DNA of 64,000 nt from Oxalobacteraceae bacterium AB_14 (GCA_000381565.1 KB906724.1:3467663-3531662), one strand, 5' to 3'; shown: positions 10,553 to 19,898, counted from the stretch's first letter. A program made the numbers and translations. The notes: generated by a model from the sequence alone, not told the origin.

Positions 10553-12091
10553 ATGACCTTCCAAGCCCTCGGCCTGATCGACCCCATACAGCGCACGCTG
10601 GAGACGCTGGGCTACAAGCAGCCCACTCCCGTCCAGAAGCAAGCCATCCCCGCCGTGCTGGCGGGCCGCGACCTGATGGCGGCCGCGCAGACCGGCACCG
10701 GCAAGACGGCAGGCTTCGCCCTGCCCATCCTGCAGCGCCTGACCATGGACGGCGTGACCGCCCCGAAAGCAATCCGCTGCCTGGTGCTGGTGCCGACGCG
10801 CGAACTGGCCGAGCAGGTCTACGAGAGCTTCCGCAGCTACGGCGGCAACCTGCCGCTGAAGTCGGCCGTGGCCTACGGCGGCGTGCCGATCGAGCCGCAG
10901 ATTACCAAGCTGCGCAAGGGCTTGGACGTGCTGGTGGCCACGCCGGGCCGCCTGATCGACCTGCACGACCAGGGCGCGATCAGTTTCGCCATGCTGCAAA
11001 CGCTGGTGCTGGACGAGGCCGACCGCATGCTGGACCTGGGCTTCGAACGCGACCTTGACATCCTGCTGGCGGCCCTGCCCAAGCAGCGCCAGACCTTGCT
11101 GTTCTCCGCCACGTTCTCCGACCAGATCCGCAAGCTGGCGGCCGGCATGCTGAAAGACCCGGTGTCGGTCCAGGTCAGCGCCAGCAATACCGCCACCAAG
11201 ACCGTCAAGCAGTGGCTGATCCCGACCGACAAGCGCCGCAAGCCGGAACTGCTGCTGCACCTGCTGAAAAAACTGAACTGGGGCCAGGTGCTGGTATTCG
11301 TCAAGACCCGCAAAGGCGTCGAGACGCTGGTGACGACCTTGCAGGAACACGGCATTTCCGCCGATTCCATCCACGGCGACAAAACCCAGCCGGCCCGCCT
11401 GCGCGCGCTGGCCCGCTTCAAGAACGCCGAAGTGCAGCTGCTGGTGGCCACCGACGTCGCCGCGCGCGGCCTGGATATCGAGGCGCTGCCGCAGGTGGTC
11501 AACTTCGACCTGCCGACCGTGGCCGAGGACTACATCCACCGCATCGGCCGCACCGGCCGCGCCGGCATGGAGGGCGAAGCCGTCTCGCTGGTCTGCGCCG
11601 ACGAAGTCGATATGCTGAAGGCCATCGAAACGCTGACCCGCCAGGTCATTCTCCGCATCGAGGAACCGGGCTTCGAGGCCGACCACCGCGTACCGGAGAC
11701 CGGCCCGAAAGGCGTCGCCGCGGCACTGGCCAAGAAGGCCGCAGCGCAAGCGCCGGCCAAGAAGAAGCGCCCGTTCACCGGCCCCGCCGGCGGCAAGGCG
11801 GCGCCAGCCAGCGCTGCGCCAGGCGTCAAGCCGGTGGTAACGGCCCGTCCGGCCGGCGGCGATGCCTCGCTGGGAACGTGGATACCGCCGGTCCCCTCCG
11901 GCAAACCGCCGGGCGGACGTTCCGCGGGCGGCAAGCCGGCCGCAGGCCGCATCTACGGCGGCGGCAAGCCGGCGGCAGCGGCGCCCAAGGGAGCGGTCGT
12001 GGTCACCGGCGGACGTGGCGCCAAGTCGCTGGCGCGGGCCGCAGGCAAGGTCACCGCCAAGCCGGGCGGCCGCAAGACCGGCCCACGCTGA
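10553..12091 (+). CDS. rhlE: DEAD-box RNA helicase, RhlE subfamily
   Basis: ATP-dependent RNA helicase of 512 residues for ribosome assembly or RNA turnover. The motifs in order are AQTGTGKT (I), PTRELAEQV (Ia), ATPGR (Ib), DEADRMLD (II), SATF (III), DVAARGLD (V) and HRIGRTGRAG (VI). The last 130 residues are a disordered Ala/Gly/Lys/Pro-rich tail with GGK repeats, typical of RhlE-type helicases. The ATG at 10553 fits the conserved start FQALGL; an upstream in-frame ATG would add 16 unlikely residues. RhlE is favoured over other DEAD-box groups by motif spacing and tail type. Confidence 0.88.
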   Translation: MTFQALGLIDPIQRTLETLGYKQPTPVQKQAIPAVLAGRDLMAAAQTGTGKTAGFALPILQRLTMDGVTAPKAIRCLVLVPTRELAEQVYESFRSYGGNLPLKSAVAYGGVPIEPQITKLRKGLDVLVATPGRLIDLHDQGAISFAMLQTLVLDEADRMLDLGFERDLDILLAALPKQRQTLLFSATFSDQIRKLAAGMLKDPVSVQVSASNTATKTVKQWLIPTDKRRKPELLLHLLKKLNWGQVLVFVKTRKGVETLVTTLQEHGISADSIHGDKTQPARLRALARFKNAEVQLLVATDVAARGLDIEALPQVVNFDLPTVAEDYIHRIGRTGRAGMEGEAVSLVCADEVDMLKAIETLTRQVILRIEEPGFEADHRVPETGPKGVAAALAKKAAAQAPAKKKRPFTGPAGGKAAPASAAPGVKPVVTARPAGGDASLGTWIPPVPSGKPPGGRSAGGKPAAGRIYGGGKPAAAAPKGAVVVTGGRGAKSLARAAGKVTAKPGGRKTGPR

Positions 12092-12157
12092 GCGCCGCCT
12101 GATAAAATAAGCACCTTTCCGGGCCGTCGCGGCCCGCGCACCACGTTGGAGAATTGA

Positions 12158-13132
12158 ATGCAGCAATACCAGGACCTGATCCAGACCGTCATCGAAACGG
12201 GCAGCTGGCAAGACAACCGCACCGGCATCCGCACGCTGAGCGTGCCGGGTGCGATGATGCGCTTCGACCTGCTGAACGACGGCTTCCCCGCCGTGACGAC
12301 AAAAAAACTGGCATTCAAATCCGTGGTCGGCGAACTGTGCGCCTTCCTGCGCGCCTCCAGCAGCGCGGCCGACTTCCGCGCGCTGGGCTGCAAGGTCTGG
12401 GACCAGAACGCCAACGAGAACAAGCAGTGGCTGGAAAATCCCTACCGCTTGGGCGAAGACGACCTGGGTCCGGTCTACGGCGTGCAGTGGCGCCAATGGC
12501 CGGGCTTCAAGCTGATCGCCGTCGACCAGCCGGCGCAGATCGCCGACGCGCAAAAGAACGGCTTCCGCCTGATCTCGCAGATCGAGGACGCAGGCGTGAG
12601 CAAGGTCCTGCTGCACAAAGCCATCGACCAGTTGCGCGAATGCCTGGACACCATCGTCAACAATCCGGGCAGCCGCCGCATCCTGTTCCACGGCTGGAAT
12701 CCGGCGGTGCTGGATGCTGTCGCGCTACCGGCCTGCCACCTGCTGTACCAGTTCATTCCGAATCCGGCCACGCGCGAGCTGTCGATGTGCCTCTACGTCC
12801 GCTCGAACGACCTGGGCCTGGGCACACCGTTCAACCTCGCTGAAGGCGCCGCGCTGATGCACCTGGTCGGCCGCCTGACGGGCTACACGCCGCGCTGGTT
12901 CACCTACTTCATCGGCGATGCCCACATCTACGAGAACCACATGGACATGGTCAAGGAACAGCTGACCCGCACGCCGTTCCCGGCGCCGCAGTTCCGCATC
13001 GCCGACCGCGTGCCGGACTTCGCCAAGACCGGCAAGTACGAGCCGGAGTGGCTGGAAAAGGTCGAGCCGTCGGACTTCTCGCTGGAAGGCTACCAGCACC
13101 ACGCGCCGATCACGGCGCCGATGGCGGTATAA
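12158..13132 (+). CDS. thyA: Thymidylate synthase
   Basis: Converts dUMP to dTMP with methylenetetrahydrofolate. The 324-residue protein has the catalytic cysteine in [10 protein letters not shown] (Cys193), the phosphate-binding [11 protein letters not shown] segment and the C-terminal APMAV end. It is longer than the E. coli enzyme (264 residues) and near the Lactobacillus length, owing to an insert around residues 85-150. A GGAG lies before the ATG. Its 3' end overlaps the convergent carbamoyltransferase gene by 23 bases. Its usual partner folA is 7.4 kb downstream. Confidence 0.96.
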   Translation: MQQYQDLIQTVIETGSWQDNRTGIRTLSVPGAMMRFDLLNDGFPAVTTKKLAFKSVVGELCAFLRASSSAADFRALGCKVWDQNANENKQWLENPYRLGEDDLGPVYGVQWRQWPGFKLIAVDQPAQIADAQKNGFRLISQIEDAGVSKVLLHKAIDQLRECLDTIVNNPGSRRILFHGWNPAVLDAVALPACHLLYQFIPNPATRELSMCLYVRSNDLGLGTPFNLAEGAALMHLVGRLTGYTPRWFTYFIGDAHIYENHMDMVKEQLTRTPFPAPQFRIADRVPDFAKTGKYEPEWLEKVEPSDFSLEGYQHHAPITAPMAV

Positions 13133-15074
13133 AACCGGCGGGCCGCAGATGGATGACCCGCTGCTCCCATAGCGCCAATAGTTCAGCCGCCAGTCCGGCG
13201 GCCTGCTCGCCGTCCTGCGCGACGCTCCGCCCCGCAGTGAGCACCTGGTACGCGGCGCTGGACATCGCTATCTGCCGATGCGCATCCAATAGCACGTAAA
13301 ACTGCTCAAGCGTGCCGTCCGCCGTCTGCGCCCATCCAGTCGCCAGGCTCCCGCCGTCGCCCAGAACTGGCTGCAACGCCAGCACACGCTGCGGCGACAG
13401 TTCCGTTTTGTTCACCAGGTACGGACCTACCGCCAAGGCATCGAGCCCGGTGGTCAGGAAGCACGCGACCGCATCGTCCACCGAGTCGACAATGGGCTCA
13501 CGATTATTGTTGAACGAAGTGTTGAGCAGCACCGGGACACCCGTCAAACCGCCGAAAGCCTCAAGCAGCTGCCAGAACAAGGCATTCTGCCCGCGCTTCA
13601 CGACCTGCACGCGCGCCGTGCCGTCGACATGCGTCACCGCGCCCAGCACAGGCTGGAACTCCAGTCGCACCGGCACCACCGCCGTCATGAAGGAGCAATC
13701 CATCGCTTCCGGCAGCTCGAAGTAGCGGTCCGCATCCTCGCTCCGGACGGCCGGAGCAAAGGGCCGAAACGCCTCGCGCTTCTTGACCATGGCGTTGATC
13801 CTGTCCTTGTTGGCGGCATCGCGCGGGTCGGCCAGAATGCTGCGATTACCCAGCGCCCTCGGCCCGAACTCGGACCGTCCCTGCACCCAGCCTAGCACCT
13901 GCCCCGCCGCCAGCAGCTGCGCCGCCGTTTGCGCGATATCGTCGCAACGCCGGAATGACAGCAGGCCATCCCAGCGTCGCAACTGCGCCGCCAGCGCATG
14001 CTCTTCGGGCATCGGACGTCCGAGAAAGACATGCGACTGCGGCGCTATCGCATGCCCGCCTGCGCCTGCGTGCTGCAATTGCCCGAGACAGGCCGCCCCC
14101 AAGGCCAGGCCGCAATCGCCGGCCGCCGGCTGGACGAAGATGCGCTCGAACAGGCCGGAACGCGCCAGGCGTCCGTTGAGCGCGCAGTTCTGCATGACGC
14201 CACCCGCAGCGCACAGCTTGCGCACCCCGGTGGCGCCGCTGTGATAGCGCAGCACATGGAATGCGATGTCCTCCAGCGCCACCTGGGCTGCCGCCGCCAG
14301 GTCGCAATCCCGCGCGCTGAAACCCTCGTCCGGACGGCGCGGCGGCCCCAGCTCCGCCAGATTGCGCTGCAGCACGCTCCGGTTCAACCGGTAGCGCCCC
14401 TCCGCCTCCAGCCGATAAGCGCTGGCATAGGCCTGCCGATAAGTGGACGGATTGCCGTAGGGGGCCAGTCCCATCATCTTGAATTCATCGTGCGCGCCGA
14501 AGCCCAGCAGCGGTAGCGCGGTTTGATACAGGGCACCGAGCGAATCGGGCACCGCGATCTGCTCCAATATCTCCAGGCACTTGCCGCGCGCCTCGATCAC
14601 GTAGCCGGAGACGCCATCGCCAAAACCATCGGCGGTGAAGACCAGCGCTTCGTCGTAGCCGGAGAGTGCGTATGCGCTGAGGGCATGGCACAGATGATGA
14701 TCAAACAGCTTGACCCGCGTGCGCGGCGGCGCCGCCAAGCCCAGCGCCGCCTGCAAGACCATCGACCAGGCGTCGCCGGTGATAGTCGGATCGCGATGCT
14801 TGCCGCTCCCTCCCTGCTCGCCGAATGCGAACAAGTCGACATCCCCGGCGCCGCAGCGGGCCGCCTCCAGGCAGGCGCGCATGGCCAGCAACGGCAGCTT
14901 GCCGGTATGCTTGCGGCGCGTCAGCCGCTCTTCCTCGATGGCTGCGACGACCTCGCCGTCGATCATCAGCACGGCGGCGGAATCGTGATACCAGCCGCAT
15001 TCCCAGGCGCCGCGCAGGTCGCCGGAGAACGCTCGCGGCAGGTGGGGCTGGCCCTGCAAACCCATGACGATCAT
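13110..15074 (-). CDS. NodU/CmcH-type carbamoyltransferase
   Basis: Protein of 654 residues. The N-terminal Kae1/TsaD-like metal domain has [20 protein letters not shown] near residue 30 and [12 protein letters not shown] near residue 145. The C-terminal YrdC-like domain has [17 protein letters not shown]. Family members carbamoylate a hydroxyl on antibiotics, nodulation factors or other natural products from carbamoyl phosphate. This is the last gene of the minus-strand cassette; the gene upstream ends about 35 bases before it. Its presence points to a modified small molecule or peptide, but the acceptor is unknown. Its end overlaps thyA. Confidence 0.9.
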   Translation of the reverse strand: MIVMGLQGQPHLPRAFSGDLRGAWECGWYHDSAAVLMIDGEVVAAIEEERLTRRKHTGKLPLLAMRACLEAARCGAGDVDLFAFGEQGGSGKHRDPTITGDAWSMVLQAALGLAAPPRTRVKLFDHHLCHALSAYALSGYDEALVFTADGFGDGVSGYVIEARGKCLEILEQIAVPDSLGALYQTALPLLGFGAHDEFKMMGLAPYGNPSTYRQAYASAYRLEAEGRYRLNRSVLQRNLAELGPPRRPDEGFSARDCDLAAAAQVALEDIAFHVLRYHSGATGVRKLCAAGGVMQNCALNGRLARSGLFERIFVQPAAGDCGLALGAACLGQLQHAGAGGHAIAPQSHVFLGRPMPEEHALAAQLRRWDGLLSFRRCDDIAQTAAQLLAAGQVLGWVQGRSEFGPRALGNRSILADPRDAANKDRINAMVKKREAFRPFAPAVRSEDADRYFELPEAMDCSFMTAVVPVRLEFQPVLGAVTHVDGTARVQVVKRGQNALFWQLLEAFGGLTGVPVLLNTSFNNNREPIVDSVDDAVACFLTTGLDALAVGPYLVNKTELSPQRVLALQPVLGDGGSLATGWAQTADGTLEQFYVLLDAHRQIAMSSAAYQVLTAGRSVAQDGEQAAGLAAELLALWEQRVIHLRPAGFIPPSAP

Positions 15075-15109
15075 CGCGCATCCTCCCTTGCCCGCTGCCG
15101 TGGCGCCGC

Positions 15110-16327
15110 TCAGGTCTGGTCCGGGCGCAGCTGGAGTGCCCCGGCTCGCAGGCAGAAATCGATCATCCGGCCCACCGCACCGTTGTCCGCCCGGCCAGTG
15201 AGCTCACCGCCGGCGTTCAATACGGCGATCGCGTCCCACACCGCTGGCTCGTCCGCCACCGTGGTGGAATACCCGCCCGCCGCCACCCGCATGGCGCCTC
15301 CGGCTTCGGGTGCCGCCAGAATGTTGTACATGCTCTTGAGCGTCACCACGCCGGCCGCACCACCATGCTCCAACAACGGTGGCGGACGCAGATAACCGCA
15401 GGCGCTGAAGTGCTCCAGCCAGCCGCGCGCCACGGCGGCGCGCAGGCGCGGGTCGACCGAGAGCCTGGCCAGCTTGTCGACCAGCGCATCGACCTCGCGC
15501 AGGTCCCTCGCCTCCTCGACCAATGCCGCGCGCGGGACTGCCCGGCATCGGCCCGGCGATTCCATCAGCAGCTGCGCCAGCTCCTCCAGCGCCAGACTGG
15601 TCATGCCGTCGCCCAGCCAATAGCCGAAGCCCCAAGTCACCGAGAACTCGCCGTCCGATTCGGCCACATGCCAATCGCTTGAAGGCCAGTACAGCACCTG
15701 TCCGGGCCGCGCGCTCAACGCCGTAGATTGCTCCAGATACCGTTCATAGCGCAGCGCGCCGCGCAGTTGCGGCGTGGCCTGGGCAAAGCGGTCCGGCCAG
15801 AAGCGCATGGTCTTGGCGCCCGCCACAGGGAAATGAAAGCCGCTGGTGCGGTCCACGTGGACGCCGAACGGGGTCGTCTTGTAAGTGCCGAGGAATACCT
15901 GCGTATCCATGCGCGCGTGGCTGATACCCACCACCGCCGCCAGGTCCTGCACCGCGCTGAGGATGCGCTCCCACAGTGCGCGGTCGAACTGGTGCCAGTC
16001 CGCCACTACCAACGCATAATTCGGCAAGCCTTCCAAGTCCATCAGCCGCGCATTGTAAGCGGCAAAGGAGCCGTCGCGTCGCGCAGGCAACAGGCGCAGG
16101 TGGCCGCCGCCCAACAGGTCCACCTCCTGGTCGTCGGAATAGAAACGTACCTTTTGCCTGCCGCCGCGACAAAAATCCTCGCAGCAGGAAACCACCGCGC
16201 CGAACAACTCGTCCACGGAAACACGCGGCAGCGCCTTTGCCTGTTCCTCCCCAAGCAGGACGGCCTGGCGCTCCCAATAAAGTTCGGCGAAGTCCAACCA
16301 AAAATCCTGTATGTCGCGCTGGCCCAT
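15110..16327 (-). CDS. JmjC/cupin-4-like oxygenase with C-terminal extension
   Basis: Protein of 405 residues whose middle is a cupin fold of the JmjC type. The HVD motif (His157, Asp159) and a distal histidine in SDWHV (His220) form a plausible facial triad for Fe(II), so a 2-oxoglutarate-dependent hydroxylase is inferred. The last 130 residues form a separate helical extension that ends in a module similar to those of the two genes upstream. I prefer the ATG at 16327, preceded by GGGGGCGG, over a TTG at 16339. The acceptor could be the Cys-rich peptide of the cassette. Confidence 0.75.
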   Translation of the reverse strand: MGQRDIQDFWLDFAELYWERQAVLLGEEQAKALPRVSVDELFGAVVSCCEDFCRGGRQKVRFYSDDQEVDLLGGGHLRLLPARRDGSFAAYNARLMDLEGLPNYALVVADWHQFDRALWERILSAVQDLAAVVGISHARMDTQVFLGTYKTTPFGVHVDRTSGFHFPVAGAKTMRFWPDRFAQATPQLRGALRYERYLEQSTALSARPGQVLYWPSSDWHVAESDGEFSVTWGFGYWLGDGMTSLALEELAQLLMESPGRCRAVPRAALVEEARDLREVDALVDKLARLSVDPRLRAAVARGWLEHFSACGYLRPPPLLEHGGAAGVVTLKSMYNILAAPEAGGAMRVAAGGYSTTVADEPAVWDAIAVLNAGGELTGRADNGAVGRMIDFCLRAGALQLRPDQT

Positions 16328-16347
16328 GGCCGCCCCCAAGGTTTGCG

Positions 16348-17016
16348 CTACGATCCCACGCGTAGCAGCTTGTACTCCACCAGCGCGCCGACCAGCGCGA
16401 CCTTTTCCTCGTCATCCAGGTCGCCCGGCAGTTCGCGTACATAAAATGCCGGCGTGGCGCAGATGAAACGCATGGCGTCCCGCGCCAGGCGGTTGACCGA
16501 CAACAGCACCTCGCCATCGGCGTTGCACAGATGGCTCAAACCATCCGCATCGGCCTGAACGACGCTGCCGACATGATCGTTGAGGATGCGGCGGTGCGGC
16601 TTGACGTGGGTTTCGTCGTACCACATCCCTGGCAGCGGCTCGCCAAACAGCTCGGCATAGCGCTGTTCGAATTCCGCGAACGTGGCGGTGCGCCGCGGCG
16701 GTCCGGCATCCCCGCCCACCGGTTCCGGCGCGTTGGAAGGACTGTGCTGGATATACACGCCAAAGTAGCGCAGGCTGAATTCGATGTACTCGGCCGTGAA
16801 CAGCACAAACTGGTGCCAGACTTCGTCAATGCGCAGCGAATGCATGTCCCACAGCACGGTGTCGTCGGCGCGCACCATGACGATGAAGCGTTTGACCTCG
16901 CGGAACAACGCCTGGCCTTCCTCGGCCGAATCGACGATGTGCTCCTTGAGCAGCTTGTCGATCAGGTATGGCGCCTCGAAGGACAGCGATTCGAATGGGG
17001 AACGGGAAGATGTCAT
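16348..17016 (-). CDS. DUF1399-like (glycine-rich-domain family) protein
   Basis: Protein of 222 residues. Residues 56-91 carry the pattern of the DUF1399/glycine-rich-domain-like family, with WDMHSLRIDEVWHQFVLF followed by a YFGVYIQH segment. No catalytic role is known for that family. The C-terminal 60 residues end in LPGDLDDEEKVALVGALVE, which closely resembles the end of the cupin protein encoded just upstream. The gene overlaps its neighbour by four bases (ATGA), so the two are probably translated together. It may be an adaptor or recognition partner in the cassette. Confidence 0.7.
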   Translation of the reverse strand: MTSSRSPFESLSFEAPYLIDKLLKEHIVDSAEEGQALFREVKRFIVMVRADDTVLWDMHSLRIDEVWHQFVLFTAEYIEFSLRYFGVYIQHSPSNAPEPVGGDAGPPRRTATFAEFEQRYAELFGEPLPGMWYDETHVKPHRRILNDHVGSVVQADADGLSHLCNADGEVLLSVNRLARDAMRFICATPAFYVRELPGDLDDEEKVALVGALVEYKLLRVGS

Positions 17017-18041
17017 GTCGTCCTCACTCGCTCGAACAATCCGCTTTCCTCCAGCGCCATGCCCAACGCAAAGCGCTCCTCGTCGTCCAGCGCCCCCGGC
17101 AACGCGGCGACGTCGAGCAGATCGTGGCCGGCGGCATAGCTCAGCGCAGAGCGCGCGATGTCACCGGTCTCGATCTCGCATACCAGGCCCCCGGGGGTCT
17201 CGACCGCCAACGCGCTGCCGCCGGGTGTCGATTGCTGGCGCAGCACCAGGCCGTCGGCCACGCGCCGCAGCAAATACGTCGCCGACGAACCATCCGCTGC
17301 TGCGCCGCCCAGGTCCTCGACATAGGCCCGCGTGGCCGTGCTCCCCAGGTCAAAGCATGCCGCCAGTTGCGCCAACGCCAGCGGCGAAGCGCTGGCGGCT
17401 GCAATCTGCGCCAGCTGCCGCAGCCAGCGCTGCTTCTGGCGCGCAGCCATCACGCTGGCGTAGGCGTGAACCGGCTGTCCGTTGGAAGGGGCCGGGGCGC
17501 GCAGCTCACGCGGCGCATCCTCATGATCGGGCAGCGGCATCCCGTCGCGTGGACTGATGACATGGATGGACAACGACCAGTCCCGCGTGGGATTGCGTGG
17601 CGCGTGGATGCCCGGTTCGTAGATGAATCCCACCTTGCCGGCCGGCGCCGCAAACAGGTTCTTGTCGACCAGCGCACCGCTACGATACGACGCGGCGCGG
17701 TCGTAGGTGCGCACTTCGAGCTCGTTGCGACAAACGCCTGTGATGGTCCATGCCGTGTGTTCATGCGCGCCCGGTCCGCCATATGGCGGCCAGAAACCGA
17801 ACGCCATGCGGATGCCGCTGCGCGCCAGCGTCAGGAACGGCACCAGGCCGTTGCGGGGCGCCCCCGACGCGATCAGCTTCAGTTCCAGCGCCATGCAGTC
17901 GAGCAGGAACTCGTCATCGGCCACCGCGCGCTCCATCGCCGTCCGGGCGGCCAGTACGGTCTCCCGCGCGGGCAGATCTGGCTCGTCCCGATCGGGGAAG
18001 TCCAGCCTGGCGAAGGTGTCGACGACGTCGTCCAGTCTCAT
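17013..18041 (-). CDS. Cysteine-dioxygenase-like cupin protein
   Basis: Protein of 342 residues. The region 80-165 resembles the type I cysteine dioxygenase cupin: GGPGAHEHTAWTITGV gives His93 and His95, and LSIHVISP gives His160, a plausible three-histidine iron site. Thiol dioxygenases turn cysteine or N-terminal cysteine thiols into sulfinates. The C-terminal third is not part of that fold and ends in LPGALDDEERFALGMALEE, shared with the next gene. It starts nine bases after the stop of the Cys-rich gene. Enzyme activity is inferred only. Confidence 0.72.
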   Translation of the reverse strand: MRLDDVVDTFARLDFPDRDEPDLPARETVLAARTAMERAVADDEFLLDCMALELKLIASGAPRNGLVPFLTLARSGIRMAFGFWPPYGGPGAHEHTAWTITGVCRNELEVRTYDRAASYRSGALVDKNLFAAPAGKVGFIYEPGIHAPRNPTRDWSLSIHVISPRDGMPLPDHEDAPRELRAPAPSNGQPVHAYASVMAARQKQRWLRQLAQIAAASASPLALAQLAACFDLGSTATRAYVEDLGGAAADGSSATYLLRRVADGLVLRQQSTPGGSALAVETPGGLVCEIETGDIARSALSYAAGHDLLDVAALPGALDDEERFALGMALEESGLFERVRTT

Positions 18042-18050
18042 CGCGCCGGC

Positions 18051-18545
18051 CTAGCGTTCACGCAGTTGCGGGAAGGCGAAGCCTCCCGGCAGCTCGAACC
18101 GGCTGCCGCGCGATTGGCATACCTGGCAGCGCGACTGGCACACCTGGCAGCGCGATTGGCAAACGTCGGAGCGCAGGCCGCCGCGCACCAGGATGCGCAG
18201 CCGTCCACGACTCAATTCCAGCGCTTCCTCCGCCCTGGGTTTGATCGCACTGGTCTCGATCTTGCTGACCACCACCTGCGCATCTTTTTTCAGCCAGACG
18301 ATGGTGCCGCCCAGCGGCAGCACGGAATCCGGCGCTTCGGCGAAATACAGAATGTCGCTGCGGGCGATATCGACCGCGTCGCTCAGGTCAGCCAGGTCGG
18401 CGTACATGCGCACATAGCCATCGCGCGTCGACGGTCCCACGTAGCCCTTGACGCTGGCGACGTTGGTGGCGTTGTGCTCCTTCAGGTAGCTCAACAAGGG
18501 ATGTTCCGGAATTTTACTGCCCGCTTCTAACTTGAAATCGGCCAT
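18051..18545 (-). CDS. Candidate peptide precursor with Cys-rich heptad tail
   Basis: First gene of the cassette, 164 residues. Residues 1-125 look like a small folded or leader-like domain without a match I can name. Residues 129-149 are three heptads, CQSRCQV, CQSRCQV and CQSRGSR, with cysteines at 129, 133, 136, 140 and 143, followed by a short tail rich in Phe, Pro and Gly. A protein with a repetitive Cys-rich end ahead of tailoring-type enzymes fits a ribosomally made, modified peptide precursor. A metal-binding tail is the main alternative. The ATG at 18545 has GGAG ten bases upstream; a longer ORF start at 18617 lacks this. Confidence 0.65.
   Translation of the reverse strand: MADFKLEAGSKIPEHPLLSYLKEHNATNVASVKGYVGPSTRDGYVRMYADLADLSDAVDIARSDILYFAEAPDSVLPLGGTIVWLKKDAQVVVSKIETSAIKPRAEEALELSRGRLRILVRGGLRSDVCQSRCQVCQSRCQVCQSRGSRFELPGGFAFPQLRER
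18099..18161 (-). repeat. Three 21-bp tandem repeats coding CQSRCQV heptads
   Basis: Three in-frame 21-base units run from 18161 down to 18099. The first two differ at only two bases, both silent (CAA/CAG for Gln and GTG/GTA for Val). The third diverges in its last half, changing CQV to GSR. The pattern suggests recent tandem duplication within the tail. Confidence 0.9.
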
Positions 18546-18771
18546 GACCGCTGCTCCTCGAATTGGTGTCACCGCAAAATGGGTTCGGCCTTTCAGCCGG
18601 CCCACGCTGTGAACCAATATAGGTCATGCACGGAACAACAAATACACCAATTGTCACGCGTCGTTCATTTCTTTTGGGACATCATGTAGAATGGCGAATT
18701 GCCTTCGCGAATTTAAAGTAAGCCTTTGTGCATATGACGATCTCAAGTTTCCTTGCTGTGCGTGAAGTCTC

Positions 18772-19467
18772 ATGACACGCCTGGATTTCATACCAGGCAC
18801 CTTGTGCGACGAAAGGATGTGGTCTCGCTTGACGCCGCAACTGGGCAGCGGTTTCGCATTCAATCACGTCCCGCTACACAAGGCGCACACGCGCTTGCAG
18901 ATGCAGGAGCTGATCGCGGCGCACAGCGCGCCGTCGGCGCACCTGGTGGCGTTCTCGCTGGGCGCCTATCTCGCCATCGAGTACGCGCTGCTGCATCCCG
19001 AGCGCGTGCAATCGCTGGTGCTGATCGCGAATTCGGCGCGCGGCCTGAGCGAAACCGAGCTACAGACCCGCCGCCGCATCATCCCCATGTTGAAGAACAA
19101 TGCCTACACCGGCATGACGCGCATGCGCCTGCGCGAACTGCTGCACGAGGCGCACCTCGGCGACCAGGGCATCATCGACATCATCCAGCAGATGGCGCTG
19201 GAGCTGGGCAAGGACGTGCTGCTGGCGCAGTTCACCGCGTCGATGGAACGCCCCGACCTGATGGAGCGGCTGCCTGAAATCACCTGCCCCGTGCTGATCG
19301 TCGGCGCCACCGGCGACCAGCTGGTCGATCCGGCCGATCTGCGCGAAATGCAGCGCCACCTGCCCGACGCCCGCCTGCATCTGCACGACGGCACCGGCCA
19401 CATGATCCCGCTGGAGGCCCCGCAGACGCTGGCCGCCGACATACTGGCCTTCCATCACAGCGCATGA
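18772..19467 (+). CDS. Alpha/beta hydrolase
   Basis: Cytoplasmic alpha/beta hydrolase of 231 residues. The nucleophile elbow is AFSLGAYLA, which replaces the first Gly of GxSxG by Ala. The acid is in ATGDQLVDP and the histidine in GTGHMIPLE. Esterase, lipase or peptidase substrate is not predictable. It is transcribed away from the cassette across a 226-base spacer, and its stop overlaps the start of the YidD-like gene by four bases. Confidence 0.8.
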   Translation: MTRLDFIPGTLCDERMWSRLTPQLGSGFAFNHVPLHKAHTRLQMQELIAAHSAPSAHLVAFSLGAYLAIEYALLHPERVQSLVLIANSARGLSETELQTRRRIIPMLKNNAYTGMTRMRLRELLHEAHLGDQGIIDIIQQMALELGKDVLLAQFTASMERPDLMERLPEITCPVLIVGATGDQLVDPADLREMQRHLPDARLHLHDGTGHMIPLEAPQTLAADILAFHHSA

Positions 19468-19898
19468 AACGGCTCGCCCTCGCCGCCATCGCGTTCTATC
19501 GCCGCCACCTGTCGCGGTTGAAGGGCTTTTCCTGCGCGTTCCGCGTCTACACCGGCCGGGATAGCTGCTCCGCTTACGGCCAGCGCGTCATCGCCAGGCA
19601 CGGCCTGGTGCGCGGCCTGATGCTGCTGATTCGCCGCATGAACGCATGCGGCGAAGTACATCGCCAGCATCATCCGTCCACGATGCGCGCCATGAGCGCC
19701 CGCCATCGCGCGCAGGCCGGCTTTTGCGACCTGTCCTGCGACCTGCCCGACCTGTCCTGCGTCGGCGACGGCTTCGACTTGCTTGATTGCGGATGCAACC
19801 TCGCCAGCTTCAACGCCTCCGATTGCAGGGGCTGCTGGAGCAAGCGCAAGGACAAGGAGCAATACGTCCGCATCAATCCCACGTCCGGGCAGGAATAG
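19464..19898 (+). CDS. YidD-like protein with Cys-rich C-terminal extension
   Basis: The first 63 residues match the YidD/Hemolysin_D-like fold (PF01809: LALAAIAFYRRHLSRLKGFSC, then RHGLVRGLMLLIRR), a membrane-associated factor that assists YidC-dependent insertion. After residue 86 there is a Cys-rich extension with ten cysteines, including CDLSCDL, LDCGCNL and CRGCW. Canonical YidD is about 70-85 residues, so the extension is notable. It starts within the end of the hydrolase gene (ATGA). The extension could bind metal or form disulfides; this is inference. Confidence 0.72.
   Translation: MKRLALAAIAFYRRHLSRLKGFSCAFRVYTGRDSCSAYGQRVIARHGLVRGLMLLIRRMNACGEVHRQHHPSTMRAMSARHRAQAGFCDLSCDLPDLSCVGDGFDLLDCGCNLASFNASDCRGCWSKRKDKEQYVRINPTSGQE

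Noticed and set aside
10538..12691. 717-residue minus-strand frame opposite rhlE and thyA
   Set aside because: Both plus-strand genes have clear motifs; the long antisense frame is a by-product of GC-biased codons.
18099..18161. Short tandem repeat as a CRISPR or minisatellite array
   Set aside because: The units are 21 bases, contiguous, without spacers, and code for CQSRCQV heptads in frame.
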